Notes under the pieces: generated by a model | The model's input: only the letters and a program-made list of their open reading frames with translations | Database searches by the model: none | What the model was told of the DNA's origin: nothing | Assembly (NCBI GenBank): GCA_964464435.1 | Contig: CAYXGE010000048.1 | Coordinates: 1 to 14,339 of the forward strand | Source of the DNA: CAYXGE01 sp964464435 | Lineage (GTDB): Bacteria > Pseudomonadota > Gammaproteobacteria > Burkholderiales > Methylophilaceae | Length of the DNA: 14,339 nucleotides | Direction of reading: 5' to 3' | Position numbers and translations under genes: made by a program | In this document: one piece after another, positions 13,845 to 14,339 of the stretch | Numbering within the stretch: the first letter of the stretch is position 1 | Layout: each line of letters starts with the position of its first letter

Positions 13845-14339
13845 ATGCCCAATAAACCATTACAGCAGTTGCATTTCACCGTTAGCGACGACGACAAACG
13901 TATCGCTATGCTTGCGGCCTATGCGATTGGCTTACATATGGTTGAGGCAGTGTTACCTTCGCCTATTCCAGGGGTCAAACCTGGCATTGCCAATATCATT
14001 ACCTTGTTTGTGCTATACCAATATGACTTTAAAACAGCAGCATGGGTCAGCTTACTGAGAATTTTTGCGAGTAGCTTATTATTAGGGCAATTTTTATCGC
14101 CCACTTTCTTTTTAAGTTTAAGTGGCGGCTTATGTAGCCTATGCATGTTGGCATTTGCCATGCACTTACCAAAGCATGTGTTTGGCCCCGTTACACTAAG
14201 CATTTTATCAGCAATCGCCCATATTGCTGGCCAGCTTTTATTGGTGAGTGTTTGGTTAATTCCGCAAGCTGGGATTCTTTATTTAGTACCTATTTTCTTT
14301 TTAGCCGCATTGGTATTTGGCGTTATCAATGGTGTGGTC
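13845..14339 (+). CDS. Gx transporter family protein (heptaprenyl diphosphate synthase component I-like), 3' end cut off
   Basis: This is a multi-pass membrane protein of the family named after heptaprenyl diphosphate synthase component I, more recently called Gx transporters and resembling substrate-binding units of ECF-type importers. The 165 visible codons show a short polar N-terminus, then hydrophobic helices with the family signature EAVLPSPIPGVKPGIANIIT (34-53), which is the most conserved part, followed by LRIFASSLLLG and the SLSGG segment (about 92-96). The frame is open at the window edge; the family is about 170-190 residues, so little is missing. It starts 9 bases after the NusG-II gene. 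The substrate is unknown. A prenyl-synthase role is doubtful because no component II is visible. Confidence 0.88.
   Translation, partial: MPNKPLQQLHFTVSDDDKRIAMLAAYAIGLHMVEAVLPSPIPGVKPGIANIITLFVLYQYDFKTAAWVSLLRIFASSLLLGQFLSPTFFLSLSGGLCSLCMLAFAMHLPKHVFGPVTLSILSAIAHIAGQLLLVSVWLIPQAGILYLVPIFFLAALVFGVINGVV

Noticed and set aside
1..14339. CRISPR arrays, tRNA or rRNA genes, insertion sequences or prophage genes
   Set aside because: No tandem spacer pattern, cloverleaf, rRNA signature, transposase or phage-like gene was recognised; the gene order looks like ordinary chromosome.

Overview
The window looks like a chromosomal segment of a betaproteobacterium, most probably a methylotroph of the Methylophilaceae (Methylotenera/Methylophilus-like). 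This rests on gene content read by eye: a proteobacterial-type GshA next to GshB, the ubiK-comM pair, and a TorF porin-glnK-amtB nitrogen cluster, in AT-rich intergenic DNA. It is a family-level inference, not a species call. Three runs of exactly 100 Ns (1145-1244, 5180-5279, 7651-7750) are assembly-gap placeholders. The flanking protein sequence shows their length is not real: the one in metH is probably too long, and the one in torF is far too short and would break the frame.

Layout. Minus strand, read right to left: ubiK (ubiquinone biosynthesis accessory factor), comM (YifB-type AAA+ helicase/chelatase-like protein), metH (cobalamin-dependent methionine synthase), an unidentified gene fragment cut by a gap, and an RND-efflux periplasmic adaptor lipoprotein that leaves the window at base 1. 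Plus strand from 7393: a sigma-54 promoter drives torF-glnK-amtB, which ends in a strong terminator. After a 481-base gene-free region come gshA-gshB (glutathione synthesis), apbE (FMN transferase lipoprotein), a NusG-domain-II membrane protein and a Gx-transporter family protein that runs off the right edge. These five genes are packed almost end to end.

How the parts work together. TorF (outer-membrane channel), AmtB (inner-membrane ammonium channel) and GlnK (PII protein that plugs AmtB) form one nitrogen-limitation operon. The gshA-Gx block joins thiol synthesis to an extracytoplasmic flavinylation-like module.

The most interesting observation lies between amtB and gshA. A 17-bp NtrC-like dyad (9937-9953), a well-spaced sigma-54 promoter (10014-10029) and a GC-rich terminator (10124-10149) bracket about 110 bases with no ATG-initiated reading frame. 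That transcript carries an AT-rich hairpin and an exposed pyrimidine tract with a CCUCC anti-Shine-Dalgarno core. I read it as a candidate nitrogen-regulated small RNA, or alternatively an attenuated leader of gshA. I do not recognise it as a described RNA family.
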